Shown here: piece after piece, positions 7,171 to 15,128 of the stretch
How the letters are laid out: each line of letters starts with the position of its first letter
How positions within the stretch are numbered: position 1 is the first letter of the stretch
Assembly: GCA_021848865.1 (NCBI GenBank)
Contig: JAJZTO010000022.1
Location: 1-15,832 of the forward strand
Length of the DNA: 15,832 nt
Direction: 5' to 3'
Source of the DNA: Myxococcales bacterium
GTDB taxonomy: Bacteria > Myxococcota > Myxococcia > Myxococcales > Anaeromyxobacteraceae
Program-made: the position numbers and the translations under genes
Notes under the pieces: model-generated
Database searches by the model: none
The model's input: the letters and a program-made list of their open reading frames with translations, nothing else
Told to the model about the DNA's origin: nothing

Positions 7171-7209
7171 AACTCCCGTCCGGGCGCCGCCCGGCCCGCC
7201 GGCGGCCCG

Positions 7210-8736
7210 TCAGCGGACCGGCCGCGGGTCGGCCGAGATCACCTTCAGGCTGCCGAGCAGCGCCATGGCGTCCACCCGCGAGGCGCGGCCCAGGGCCACG
7301 TGGGTGGCGTCGGCCACCGGCTCGCCGAAGGTGGGGTCGAGGGCGATCCACTCCTCCCCGCTCCGGACCTCCACCCAGGCGTGCCAGTAGAGGCCGTCGC
7401 CGCCGGCCCCGTAGCGGGTGTAGACGAGGCCGTAGACCGGCCGCGCCGGGATGCCGGCGGCGCGCGCCAGGGCGGTGAGGAGCAGGCTGTGCTCGGTGCA
7501 GTCCCCCTCGCCGGCGGCGAGCACCTCGCTGGCCTTGTCGCGGCTGGCGCCGAAGGTCTTCCGCAGCCGCTCGAAGACCAGCCGGTTCAGGCGCAGCGCC
7601 GCGGCGTAGCTCCCCCGCGCGTCCCCCACCCCCTCGGCGGCGAGCCGGCGGATGGCGGGCGCGTCCGAGTCGATCTCGCCGACGGCGGAGCTGCCCGGGG
7701 AGAGCAGCGGGTCGCCGGCGCGCGCCCCGCGGGGCGTCCGGGGCGCGTCGCGGGCCGGGTCGGCCGCCGCCGGCGCCCGCGCGGTCACGGTGAGCAGCGT
7801 CTCGCCCGGCCCGGCGGGCTCGGTCCGCTGCCGGGCGTCGTCCAGCCGGAAGCCGGCCGGCAGGCCGCGCAGCCGGTAGGCGATGGCGAGCGGCACGTCG
7901 CGGGGCAGCGGGCCGGGCAGCGCCACCCGGGTGAGGCTGAAGAGGTCCACCTGGTCGAGGCGGCGCGCCACCGCCTCCGGCTCGGCGCGGGCCACGACCG
8001 AGCCGCCCAGCTTGAGCTCGAGGACGCGCCCGTCGGGGGCGATCGACAGCTCGGTGGAGGTGCGGTCCCCCACCTCGCGCTCCTCGACCACCGCCACCCG
8101 GAGCTCGACGCCGCCGGCGCCGACGGTGCGCCGCTCCCGGAAGCGGTCCTCCACCTGCCGGACCCGGAGCTGCTCCAGGTCGAGCTGGGGCCCGCGCACC
8201 AGGCCGCGGCGGGCGGCGGCGAGGCGCGCGGCGTCGGCCTGCTCGGCGTCCTCGCCCGGCGCCGGGATGCGGCGCGTCTCCGTCCCGCCGTCGGCGGCGA
8301 GGGTGAGGGTGCAGCCCTTCGCGTCGCAGCGCCCCTCCACCGTCCGCTCGCCGCCGTCGCCGCTGCGCCGGCTCCGGAAGGAGAGGAGCCGCCCGCGCGG
8401 CGCCGCCTCGAAGACCTTCTCGTCCGACTGGGCGCGCTTCACCGTCTTCCCGCCGACGTCCACGGTGAGCTCGGTCTCCTGGCGGGCCACCAGGACCGGC
8501 CGGCCGGCCCGCACCTCGCGCCGCACCTCGCTCCACGTGTAGCCGGCCTTCTTGCCGACGAGGTACAGGCCGAACCACTCCCGGCCGGCGGGGCGCTGCA
8601 GGGTGAGGACGGTCGGCGCCGGTCCGGTCCGGCCCCTGGCCTGGGCCGGCGCTGCGGCCGGGCCCTTGGCCGGCGCGGCGGCGGGCGCGGCGCCCGCGAG
8701 CGAGAGGGCCAGGGCCAGGGCGAGCGGTGCGGTCAT
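7210..8736 (-). CDS. exported protein with C-terminal transglutaminase-like cysteine-protease-fold domain
   Basis: A 508-residue protein with an Ala-rich signal peptide (MTAPLALALALSLAGAAPAAA), so it probably acts in the periplasm. A low-complexity linker (residues 20-45) leads into an unrecognised, beta-rich N-terminal domain (about 45-320). The C-terminal domain (about 375-485) is of the transglutaminase-core superfamily with a complete catalytic triad: Cys413 in GEGDCTEHSLLLTALARAAG, His452 in YWHAWVEV and Asp467 in WIALDPTFGE. GDCTEH plus ALARAAGIPAR is the classical signature. Such domains can act as peptidases, amidases or transglutaminases; the substrate is unknown. The ribosome site is weak. 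The ScfR-type regulator ends 64 bases upstream on the same strand with no clear terminator, so read-through transcription is possible. A strong terminator follows. Confidence 0.85.
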   Translation of the reverse strand: MTAPLALALALSLAGAAPAAAPAKGPAAAPAQARGRTGPAPTVLTLQRPAGREWFGLYLVGKKAGYTWSEVRREVRAGRPVLVARQETELTVDVGGKTVKRAQSDEKVFEAAPRGRLLSFRSRRSGDGGERTVEGRCDAKGCTLTLAADGGTETRRIPAPGEDAEQADAARLAAARRGLVRGPQLDLEQLRVRQVEDRFRERRTVGAGGVELRVAVVEEREVGDRTSTELSIAPDGRVLELKLGGSVVARAEPEAVARRLDQVDLFSLTRVALPGPLPRDVPLAIAYRLRGLPAGFRLDDARQRTEPAGPGETLLTVTARAPAAADPARDAPRTPRGARAGDPLLSPGSSAVGEIDSDAPAIRRLAAEGVGDARGSYAAALRLNRLVFERLRKTFGASRDKASEVLAAGEGDCTEHSLLLTALARAAGIPARPVYGLVYTRYGAGGDGLYWHAWVEVRSGEEWIALDPTFGEPVADATHVALGRASRVDAMALLGSLKVISADPRPVR

Positions 8737-8800
8737 GGGCGGGATCTACCAGAATCCGGCCGCGGCGCTACCGGTCCGCGCGCGGTCGCCGGCCCCGCCG

Positions 8801-10240
8801 CTACCCGCCCTCGTCCCGCTCCACCGGCGCGTAGAAGGAGACGCCGCGCACGTCCTCGTCCACTCGAAGGGGGTGCTGCAGCGGCGGGAAGGCCCGCTGC
8901 TCGCAGTCCATGCGCTCGCAGAGGCGGCAGGTCACCCCCACCGGCACCACCGCCTCGCGGGACGCCAGGTCCACGCCGTCGGCGTAGACCAGCCGCTTCG
9001 CGTAGCCCACCTCGCAGCCCAGGGCCAGGGCGTGGACGGTGCGGGGCGCGTGGAAGCCGCCGCCCTCGCGCCGCACGGTGCGCGCCACCCAGAAGTAGCG
9101 CTCCCCGTCGGGCATCTGGGAGAGCTGGGTGCGCACCATGCCCGGGGTGAGGAAGCAGCCGAACAGCGCCCAGCGCGAGCAGAGGCCGCCGAAGCGCGGG
9201 AAGCGCAGCCCCGAGGCGCTGAAGTGCTTGGAGATGTTGCCGGCGATGTCGATGCGCACCATGTGGAAGGGCACGCCCTCGGCGCCGGGCCGGCGCAGGG
9301 TGGTGAGCCGGTGGCAGGTCTGCTCGTAGCTGGCGCGGAAGCGGTGGCCGAGCAGCTCGGCGTCGTAGCGCTCCGCCCTGGCCGCCTCCAGGAAGGGGGC
9401 GTAGGGCATGAGCACCGCCGAGGCGAAGTAGTTGGCGAGCGCCACCCGCGACAGGGCCCGCGACTCGGGGCCGGTGAGCAGCGGGTCGGCGGCGTGCCGG
9501 TCGAGCGCCGCCTGCTGCGCCAGCAGCCCCACCTGGTAGGCCAGCTGGAAGTTGCGGCTGCCGCGCCGCAGCACCTCGGAGATCGAGAGCACCTTGCGCT
9601 CCCGGTCGAAGCGGCGCACCGCCCCGGCCATGGCGGTGGTCTTCTCGATCCGGACCTCGACGCCGTGCTCGCGCGAGAGCCAGGCGGCCAGGTCCTCGTA
9701 GAGGTTGCCGGCCTGCAGGCGGCCGTCGCGCCAGAGCCGCTCGGCCCCCTCCTCCAGCTCCGGGAACCAGTTCATGTGGCGCTGGATGAGGTCGGAGACC
9801 TCCTCGGTCGGCAGCCGCGAGTCGAGCCCGGCGGCGCCGCCCTCGGTGATGCGGCTGGCGAGGGTGTTGGCCGCCTCCCGGGCGCCGCGGAAGGCGTGGT
9901 AGAGCGTGACCACCGCCCGCGCCACCGAGGGGCTGGCCTGCGCCATCTCCCGGACCTCGGCGGCGACCAGGTCGTGGCCGTCGAAGATGGGGTCGCCGAA
10001 CAGCTCCAGCAGGTCGGCCACCGAGCGGGCCTCCTGGCCGGAGGCGAGCTCCTTCAGCTCCAGCTCCAGCACCTCGGCCAGCTTGAGCAGCAGCGGCGAG
10101 GGGAGCGGCCGGCGGTTGTGCTCGATGAGGTTCAGGTAGCTGGCGCTGATCCCCAGCCGCTCGGCGAGCTGCGCCTGGGTGAGCCCCTTGCGCCGTCGCA
10201 GCGTCCGGACCTTGGCGCCCAGCGCGGAGGGTTCGGCCAT
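8801..10240 (-). CDS. ScfR/RamB-family transcriptional regulator (XRE HTH + degenerate IrrE-like + acyl-CoA-regulator C-terminal domain)
   Basis: A 479-residue DNA-binding regulator. An XRE-type helix-turn-helix lies at about residues 12-65 (GLTQAQLAERLGISASYLNLIEHNRRPLP). A central region follows in the position of an ImmA/IrrE peptidase-like domain, but the zinc-binding HExxH is absent (LAYQVGLLAQ at that place), so it is probably not a protease. The C-terminal half carries family hallmarks: RIDIAGNISKHFSASGLRFPRFGGLCSRW and a Cys cluster C-x2-C-x4-C (Cys438, Cys441, Cys446). This architecture is that of short-chain fatty acyl-CoA regulators such as RamB (acetate/glyoxylate genes in Corynebacterium) and PccR (propionyl-CoA carboxylase). 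It diverges from the isocitrate lyase gene, an expected target. A GGGAGA ribosome site supports the ATG. Autoregulation is plausible. Confidence 0.9.
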   Translation of the reverse strand: MAEPSALGAKVRTLRRRKGLTQAQLAERLGISASYLNLIEHNRRPLPSPLLLKLAEVLELELKELASGQEARSVADLLELFGDPIFDGHDLVAAEVREMAQASPSVARAVVTLYHAFRGAREAANTLASRITEGGAAGLDSRLPTEEVSDLIQRHMNWFPELEEGAERLWRDGRLQAGNLYEDLAAWLSREHGVEVRIEKTTAMAGAVRRFDRERKVLSISEVLRRGSRNFQLAYQVGLLAQQAALDRHAADPLLTGPESRALSRVALANYFASAVLMPYAPFLEAARAERYDAELLGHRFRASYEQTCHRLTTLRRPGAEGVPFHMVRIDIAGNISKHFSASGLRFPRFGGLCSRWALFGCFLTPGMVRTQLSQMPDGERYFWVARTVRREGGGFHAPRTVHALALGCEVGYAKRLVYADGVDLASREAVVPVGVTCRLCERMDCEQRAFPPLQHPLRVDEDVRGVSFYAPVERDEGG

Positions 10241-10284
10241 GGGAAATCTCCCGTGCGATCGGGCTGCTTCGTCGATCCGGCCGA

Positions 10285-10313
10285 ACTTTACATGATTGAC
10301 ACCATTACAGCAA
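10285..10313 (-). promoter_or_regulatory. candidate promoter of the ScfR-type regulator
   Basis: On the minus strand, TTGCTG (10308-10313) and TAAAGT (10285-10290) are separated by exactly 17 bases, upstream of the regulator start at 10240. The match to sigma-70 consensus is moderate (3/6 and 4/6). The -10 overlaps GAACTTTACATG (plus, 10283-10294), which resembles the RamB site (A/G)AACTTTGCAAA as I remember it at 9 of 12 positions; that would fit autoregulation. Confidence 0.4.
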
Positions 10314-10329
10314 CGGCTTGACGAGCCGT
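10313..10329. promoter_or_regulatory. inverted repeat, candidate operator in the regulator/aceA intergenic region
   Basis: Perfect ACGGCT-N5-AGCCGT. It is centred at 10321, near the middle of the divergent spacer, touching the -35 of the regulator promoter and about 75 bases upstream of the predicted aceA transcript start. The position suits a site bound by the divergently encoded ScfR-type protein, but no motif knowledge ties the sequence to it. Confidence 0.35.
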
Positions 10330-10359
10330 AGACAGCTTATCTAGCGAAAATCACTTGGC

Positions 10360-10388
10360 CTCTTGCACTTGATGTAGATCAAGATAAT
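10360..10388 (+). promoter_or_regulatory. candidate aceA promoter
   Basis: A good -10 hexamer GATAAT (10383-10388, 5/6) lies 27 bases before the aceA start codon. The 17-base-spaced -35 position (CTCTTG, 10360-10365) is poor and the alternative TTGCAC (10363-10368) gives only a 14-base spacer, so the promoter may need an activator. A ribosome site GGAGG is at 10406-10410. Confidence 0.45.
10368..10383 (+). promoter_or_regulatory. FNR/CRP-family box (TTGAT-N4-ATCAA)
   Basis: CTTGAT-GTAG-ATCAAG is a perfect 6-bp-arm palindrome whose core (10369-10382) is an exact match to the FNR consensus TTGAT-N4-ATCAA. It abuts the likely -10 of aceA (GATAAT, 10383-10388), so its centre is near -19 or -20 relative to the expected transcript start. 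A bound FNR/Dnr-type protein there would most likely block RNA polymerase, that is, repress aceA. The sequence match is direct; which regulator binds and the direction of control are inference. Confidence 0.65.
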
Positions 10389-10390
10389 CC

Positions 10391-10402
10391 TGTCTCCAGA
10401 CA
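10391..10402. promoter_or_regulatory. short palindrome at the predicted aceA transcript start
   Basis: TGTCT-CC-AGACA, perfect 5-bp arms, just after the -10 and overlapping the expected start of transcription. A single AGACA half also occurs at 10330-10334. It could be a repressor operator or a chance palindrome. Confidence 0.3.
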
Positions 10403-10415
10403 ACCGGAGGTCGCC

Positions 10416-12080
<1,665 letters not shown>

Positions 12081-12144
12081 GCCCGGGGGAGCGGGGAGGC
12101 GCCGGTTCCCGAGGAGCCCGCGGACCCGGGGGGCGGGCCGGTGG

Positions 12145-12195
12145 CCGAGGGGCGGAGGTGGATCCGCTCCCGGCCCGGACCTCGCGGCCCCTCGG
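12145..12195 (+). terminator. possible long hairpin downstream of aceA
   Basis: The 267-base gap after aceA has no credible gene. It contains a perfect 9-bp inverted repeat CCGAGGGGC/GCCCCTCGG (12145-12153 and 12187-12195) with a nested GAGGT/ACCTC stem (12155-12159 and 12179-12183). There is no T-run, so it may be a transcript 3' structure or Rho-dependent end rather than a classical terminator. Confidence 0.3.
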
Positions 12196-12282
12196 ACGAG
12201 CGAGCGCCCCGCCAGCGGGACCCGGGGGGCCGGGCGCGCGTGTGGGTCCGTGTCGGCAACCCGTGTACCGCGCGCCAACCAC

Positions 12283-12310
12283 TTGCCCCGCGCGACGCGC
12301 GGTCTAGGAT
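12283..12310 (+). promoter_or_regulatory. promoter of the repeat-domain lipoprotein, with a palindrome in its spacer
   Basis: TTGCCC (12283-12288) and TAGGAT (12305-12310) are 16 bases apart, 37 bases before the chosen ATG. The spacer is almost wholly filled by the perfect palindrome CCGCGCG-A-CGCGCGG (12288-12302), which looks like an operator between -35 and -10. The hexamers and palindrome are visible; repression is inferred from position. Confidence 0.5.
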
Positions 12311-12347
12311 GACTGCCCGGCAGGGGACACTTCACAGGGAGTCGAGC

Positions 12348-14480
12348 ATGACCAGGTCGTCGATGGCGTTGGCCCTCGCGCTGACCACCATTTCGGTCGC
12401 GTGCAGCAGCGGCAGCAGCAGCAGCAGCAGTCCCACTCCACCGCCCCCCGCCACCTACGGGATCTCCGGCACCGTCTCCGGCCTGGTCTCGGCCGGCGTC
12501 ACCGTGGCCCTCTCCGGCGCCGCCACCACTTCCACCACCACCGACGCCTCGGGCAACTACTCCTTCAGCGGCCTCGCGAACGGCGCCTACACCGTCACGC
12601 CCACGCGCGCCGGCTACACCTTCACTCCCGCCAGCGCCGCCGTCACCGTGAACGGCGCCAGCGTCACCGGCACGAACTTCACCAGCACCGGGACCGTCTA
12701 CACCGTCTCGGGCACCGTCTCCGGCGCGGTCATCACCGGGGTCACCGTGAAGCTGACCGGCACCGCCACCGGCATCACCACCACCGACGGCTCGGGCAAC
12801 TACTCCTTCGGCGGGCTCGCGAACGGCACGAGCTACACCGTGACCCCGGAGCTGGGCGGCTACTCCTTCAGCCCGGCGAGCGCGAGCGGCACCATCGCCG
12901 GCTCCAACGCGACCGCGAACTTCAACGCGACCAGCACTGGCCTCGAGCCCGTGACCCTGACCGGGACCGTCGCCTACTCCGGCAGCAAGACCGGCCGGAT
13001 CTTCGTGAACGTCGCCTGGCAGAACCAGGGACCGGACGCGGCCGGCGGCACCAGCCTGTCTCCGGCGGGCGCCTTCACCATCCACGGGATGCAGACGCCC
13101 GGCGCGCTCCCCCAGAACGCCGTGGTGACGGCCTGGATGGACACCCTGGGAATCGATCGGCCGAACGGCGCCGCCGACCCGTTCTACACCGCCACGGTCT
13201 CGGTGAACTCGACCGCCTTCAGCCTCGGGACGCTGACCCTGGTGGATCCGGGCAGCGCGGCGCCGGCCGCCCCCACGCTGCAGGGCGCGGCCGCCGCCGA
13301 CGGTGGCGCGGCGGTCATCTTCAATCCCCCTCTGAACACGAGCGGCCTGGAAGCGGCCGACCACTACAGGATCTACTGGAGCACCAGCGCCTCGCCCGGG
13401 CCGTCCAACACGCTGGGCACGCTCACCGTCCCGGCGGGGCCCGGCTTCGGGATCGTGCAGGGGCTCACGAACGGCACCGCCTACTACTTCGGCGTCGAAG
13501 CGGTGGCCGGGACGAACACGTCCACGGTGGCGACGCTGCCGTCCACGGTCACCGTCGGACCGCCCTCGGGGCCGAACACGATCAGCGGGACCGTCACCGT
13601 CCCGACGCTCCCGGCGGGGACCAACGTCCTGTACGTGGTGGCGCAGGACCCGAACGGGCCCGTCTTCGTGGGGCGCTACCTGAATCCCACCGCCAGCCAG
13701 GCCTACGCGATCCAGGTCCCGAACGGCACCTACCAGATGTTCGCCTTCGTGGACGTGGGCAACGACGGCATCTTGCACGCCAACGAGCCGGGTCTCTTCG
13801 GGTCGCGGGTGGACCCGATCGTCACGGTCTCGGGAGCGAGCGTCACCGGGCCGACCCTCGCGATCCCGGGCGCGAACGCCACCGCCGACGTGGTCACCAG
13901 CCACCAGGTGGGACCGACCTGGACCAGCGACCAGCTCCAGTTCCAGGTCAGCTCCAACCTGAAGGTCCCGGTGAAGGTCCAGGTGACGGCCGGCCCCGGC
14001 ATCCTCGCCCCGCTGGACGCCGGCCTGTCCTCCGACAACAACGTGAACGTGCGCTTCCGGATGAACTGGGTCATGTCCCCGGCGGTCCCGGCGGTCGGCG
14101 ACACCTACACGATCGACGTCACCTACGCCGACGGGAGCACCGAGTCGCTGTCCGTCTCGGTGACCGCCTTCTACACGGCGACGCCCACGCTCACCAGTCC
14201 GGTTGCCGGAACGAGCGGCGTCGGTACCACGCCCACCTTCACCTGGGACGCCCCGGTGCCCGCGCCGGCCGGCACCTACGTCTACAACATCAGCGTCTGG
14301 CCCTCGAGCGGCGGGTTCTACTGGTACTACGGGCCGATGCCGAGCAGCCAGCTGTCGGTCAAGTACAACGTGGACAATCAGGGCGCGCCGCTCACGGCGG
14401 GGACGCAGACCACCTGGAGCGTCGAGGCCATGGACGCCCAGGGGAACCGGTCCTCGACCCAGTCCACCTTCACGCCCTAG
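12348..14480 (+). CDS. surface lipoprotein with tandem carboxypeptidase-regulatory-like and fibronectin-like domains
   Basis: A 710-residue predicted lipoprotein. Signal peptide MTRSSMALALALTTISVACSS, lipidated Cys19 (lipobox S-V-A-C, permitted but not ideal). A Ser/Pro linker (residues 20-35) projects the rest from the membrane. Residues 37-116 and 118-198 are two similar beta domains (ISGTVSG...DASGNYSFSGLANGAYTVTP and VSGTVSG...DGSGNYSFGGLANGTSYTVTP) of the carboxypeptidase-regulatory/Cna-B-like type. Then come a beta domain (200-300), a fibronectin-III-like domain (about 305-405, ending LTNGTAYYFGVEAV), another beta domain with DVGNDGILHANEPG, possibly Ca-binding (410-515), and a C-terminal Ig-like domain (612-710). 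Likely cell-surface binding or adhesion; no catalytic motif seen. The 12348 ATG was chosen for its GGGAG ribosome site and signal peptide; an in-frame ATG at 12309 lies on the -10 element. A strong hairpin follows the stop. Confidence 0.8.
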   Translation: MTRSSMALALALTTISVACSSGSSSSSSPTPPPPATYGISGTVSGLVSAGVTVALSGAATTSTTTDASGNYSFSGLANGAYTVTPTRAGYTFTPASAAVTVNGASVTGTNFTSTGTVYTVSGTVSGAVITGVTVKLTGTATGITTTDGSGNYSFGGLANGTSYTVTPELGGYSFSPASASGTIAGSNATANFNATSTGLEPVTLTGTVAYSGSKTGRIFVNVAWQNQGPDAAGGTSLSPAGAFTIHGMQTPGALPQNAVVTAWMDTLGIDRPNGAADPFYTATVSVNSTAFSLGTLTLVDPGSAAPAAPTLQGAAAADGGAAVIFNPPLNTSGLEAADHYRIYWSTSASPGPSNTLGTLTVPAGPGFGIVQGLTNGTAYYFGVEAVAGTNTSTVATLPSTVTVGPPSGPNTISGTVTVPTLPAGTNVLYVVAQDPNGPVFVGRYLNPTASQAYAIQVPNGTYQMFAFVDVGNDGILHANEPGLFGSRVDPIVTVSGASVTGPTLAIPGANATADVVTSHQVGPTWTSDQLQFQVSSNLKVPVKVQVTAGPGILAPLDAGLSSDNNVNVRFRMNWVMSPAVPAVGDTYTIDVTYADGSTESLSVSVTAFYTATPTLTSPVAGTSGVGTTPTFTWDAPVPAPAGTYVYNISVWPSSGGFYWYYGPMPSSQLSVKYNVDNQGAPLTAGTQTTWSVEAMDAQGNRSSTQSTFTP
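12405..12431 (+). repeat. AGC trinucleotide repeat coding a serine linker
   Basis: Nine codons, seven of them AGC, with one GGC and a final AGT, encode SSGSSSSSS just after the lipidated cysteine. Length change by slippage would stay in frame and only lengthen or shorten the linker. Confidence 0.7.
12456..12941 (+). repeat. two tandem beta-domain repeats of about 81 residues in the lipoprotein gene
   Basis: The two domains align at protein level and retain near-identical DNA in places. For example CTCGGGCAACTACTCCTTC occurs at 12548 and again at 12791, a 243-base period. Elsewhere the copies have diverged, so the duplication is not very recent or is partly homogenised. Confidence 0.75.
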
Positions 14481-14488
14481 ATCGGGTC

Positions 14489-14518
14489 GCCCCGGGGACA
14501 GTCCGCTCTCCCCGGGGC
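14489..14518 (+). terminator. strong stem-loop after the lipoprotein gene
   Basis: Perfect 10-bp inverted repeat GCCCCGGGGA (14489-14498) / TCCCCGGGGC (14509-14518) with a 10-base loop, starting 9 bases after the stop. There is no T-run, as is common in very GC-rich genomes, so it may stop transcription or protect the 3' end. Confidence 0.55.
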
Positions 14519-14576
14519 ACCGGCAGCCCGACACCCCTCGGGGGATCGGGAACCACATCCGCCTCCCCGTCCCCAC

Positions 14577-14604
14577 CCCGTCCCTCGCTGTGTCGTGGGA
14601 CGGG
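14577..14604 (+). promoter_or_regulatory. second stem-loop, upstream of the MshEN-like gene
   Basis: Perfect 8-bp inverted repeat CCCGTCCC/GGGACGGG with a 12-base loop, 36 bases before the chosen start at 14640. It could be a further terminator, a leader structure or an operator. No clear promoter is readable in the 159 bases between the two genes. Confidence 0.35.
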
Positions 14605-14639
14605 CGAGCGGGAAACCGCCCGGCGCATCATGGGTTCGC

Positions 14640-15068
14640 ATGGGCATGGGCGAGGAGATCCACGAGCTGGGCGACGACGCGGTGCTGGCCGTCCCCCGCG
14701 AGGTCTGGAGCCTGCTCCCGGAGCGGCTCATCCGGAGCCGCGGCGTCTTCGCCGTGGCGCGGGAAGGGCGGCCGCCGAACGGGGCGCTGGTGGTGGCCGT
14801 GGCCGACCCGTCCGACCTGGAATTGCTCGACGAGGTCCGCTTCGCCACCGGCTACCGGATCCGGCCCGTCCGGGCGAGCCCCGCGGCGCTCCGCCGGCTG
14901 GTCGCGCTCCACCTGGGCGGCGCCCCCCTGGCGCCGCCGGCTCGTGCCGGCGCGCCGCCGCGCCCGCCCGACCCCATCACCGTGGACCTCACCGAGGAGC
15001 GGGACCGGGCGCTGAAGCCCGAGGACTGGATCGTCCCGCTGGCGCCGGGCGACACGAAGTGGCGGTAG
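14640..15068 (+). CDS. stand-alone protein resembling the GspE/MshE N-terminal domain
   Basis: A 142-residue protein without signal peptide or membrane segment, so presumably cytoplasmic. Residues 8-95 read like the type II secretion/type IV pilus ATPase N-terminal domain: a Pro-rich helix start (LAVPREVWSLLPERLIRSRGVFAVA), then ALVVAVADPSDLELLDEVRFATGYRIRPVRASPAALRRLVALHL, matching the family pattern L-x-VA-x-x-DP-x-(D/N)...TG-x-x-(I/V)-x-P-x-x-A-x-x-x-(I/L). No Walker motifs or ATPase domain follow; instead there is a Pro-rich tail ending DTKWR. In MshE the related region binds cyclic di-GMP, but I do not see its RLGxxL-type motif here, so binding is doubtful. The start is uncertain: ATGs at 14640 and 14646 are equally plausible and an in-frame GTG lies at 14595. 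Confidence 0.7.
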   Translation: MGMGEEIHELGDDAVLAVPREVWSLLPERLIRSRGVFAVAREGRPPNGALVVAVADPSDLELLDEVRFATGYRIRPVRASPAALRRLVALHLGGAPLAPPARAGAPPRPPDPITVDLTEERDRALKPEDWIVPLAPGDTKWR

Positions 15069-15128
15069 GTGCGCCCCACTCGAATTTCCCGCGCCCCCGC
15101 CCACCCCTCCGGCTAGGCTGATGCTGCG

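Noticed and set aside
12081..12282. Short open frames on both strands in the gap after aceA
   Set aside because: Pro/Arg/Gly-rich, no ribosome sites and no family features. The gap is better explained by a 3' hairpin and the next gene's promoter.
12309..12347. Upstream in-frame ATG for the lipoprotein
   Set aside because: It overlaps the probable -10 element and would add 13 residues before a signal peptide that already has its own start and ribosome site at 12348.
12401..15121. A 906-codon plus-strand frame overlapping the lipoprotein and the MshEN-like gene
   Set aside because: It is the Arg/His-rich alternative frame of GC-biased codons, lacks a sensible start and would destroy the signal peptide and domain repeats of the chosen frame.
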